This document shows, one piece after another, positions 6,422 to 6,480 of a DNA stretch of 6,480 bases. The position numbers were made by a program, and so were the translations under genes. A model generated the notes under the pieces. The model saw only the letters and a program-made list of their open reading frames with translations, ran no database searches and was not told the origin of the DNA. Origin of the DNA: an uncultured Christensenella sp. (GTDB lineage: Bacteria; Bacillota; Clostridia; Christensenellales; DTU072); NCBI GenBank assembly GCA_905210905.1, contig CAJLYQ010000076.1, positions 1-6,480 on the forward strand, in the 5' to 3' direction. Positions within the stretch are counted from its first letter, which is position 1. Each line of letters starts with the position of its first letter.

Positions 6422-6480
6422 TCAAAAAATAACGTTTTTGCCTTCTTGCAATGCGAAACCGACTTCATTACGCTTGACTT
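6422..6480 (-). CDS. Possible C-terminal end of an upstream gene (partial, unidentified)
   Basis: One minus-strand frame reads VKRNEVGFALQEGKNVIF followed by TGA at 6424-6422. The codons have a purine-any-pyrimidine bias like the neighbouring genes, suggesting the tail of a real protein that starts outside the window. A second frame is also open, to a TGA overlapping the -35 box at about 6382, but its composition is less protein-like. Eighteen residues are too few to assign a family. No terminator hairpin is visible between this stop and the operon promoter 37 bp downstream. Confidence 0.4.
   Translation of the reverse strand, partial: VKRNEVGFALQEGKNVIF

Overview
The window looks like a chromosomal segment of a low-to-moderate GC, Firmicutes-like bacterium, probably an uncultured member of the Clostridia. 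The evidence is two textbook sigma-A promoters (TTGACA-17-TAATAT and TTGACA-17-TATAAT), GGAG-type ribosome binding sites, an intrinsic terminator with a T-tract, a tRNA with an encoded CCA end, and a bacterial-type LeuRS. The taxonomic placement is inference. All supported genes lie on the minus strand, so transcription runs from high to low coordinates. No phage, transposon, CRISPR or rRNA sequence was recognised.

Layout, in the direction of transcription. Positions 6480-6422 may hold the last codons of an unidentified upstream gene (weak call). Positions 6385-6357 hold a consensus promoter only 8 bp from the start codon of the next gene. Three tightly packed genes follow: an unrecognised 477-residue membrane-anchored protein with a largely helical outer domain (6348-4915), a LolD/MacB-class ABC ATPase with an acidic C-terminal tail (4918-4100), and a two-domain FtsX-like permease of about 820 residues with about ten membrane segments (4116-1648). 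Neighbouring genes overlap by 4 bp and 17 bp, so translational coupling is likely. The trio reads as one membrane machine: the ATPase drives conformational changes in the permease, and the anchored protein is a plausible extracytoplasmic partner. This is the mechanotransmission class of ABC systems (YbbAP, LolCDE and MacB relatives), not a simple importer. The substrate is unknown.

Next comes a tRNA-Glu(CUC) gene (1565-1491) with its own promoter, whose -35 element overlaps the permease stop codon, and a good intrinsic terminator (1480-1442). No terminator is visible between the permease and the tRNA, so operon transcripts may read into the tRNA and end at the same terminator. The gap before leuS holds a 14-bp-arm inverted repeat (1377-1429), a smaller palindrome abutting the leuS promoter (1351-1365), and that promoter itself (1349-1321). 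The 5' half of leuS (1288 to the window edge) covers the HIGH motif, the zinc-binding cysteines and most of the editing domain. The KMSKS and anticodon-binding parts lie outside the window.

The points most worth a second look are the apparently leaderless start of the three-gene operon, the unassigned 477-residue partner protein, and the palindrome structure upstream of leuS, which appears to lack a T-box leader.
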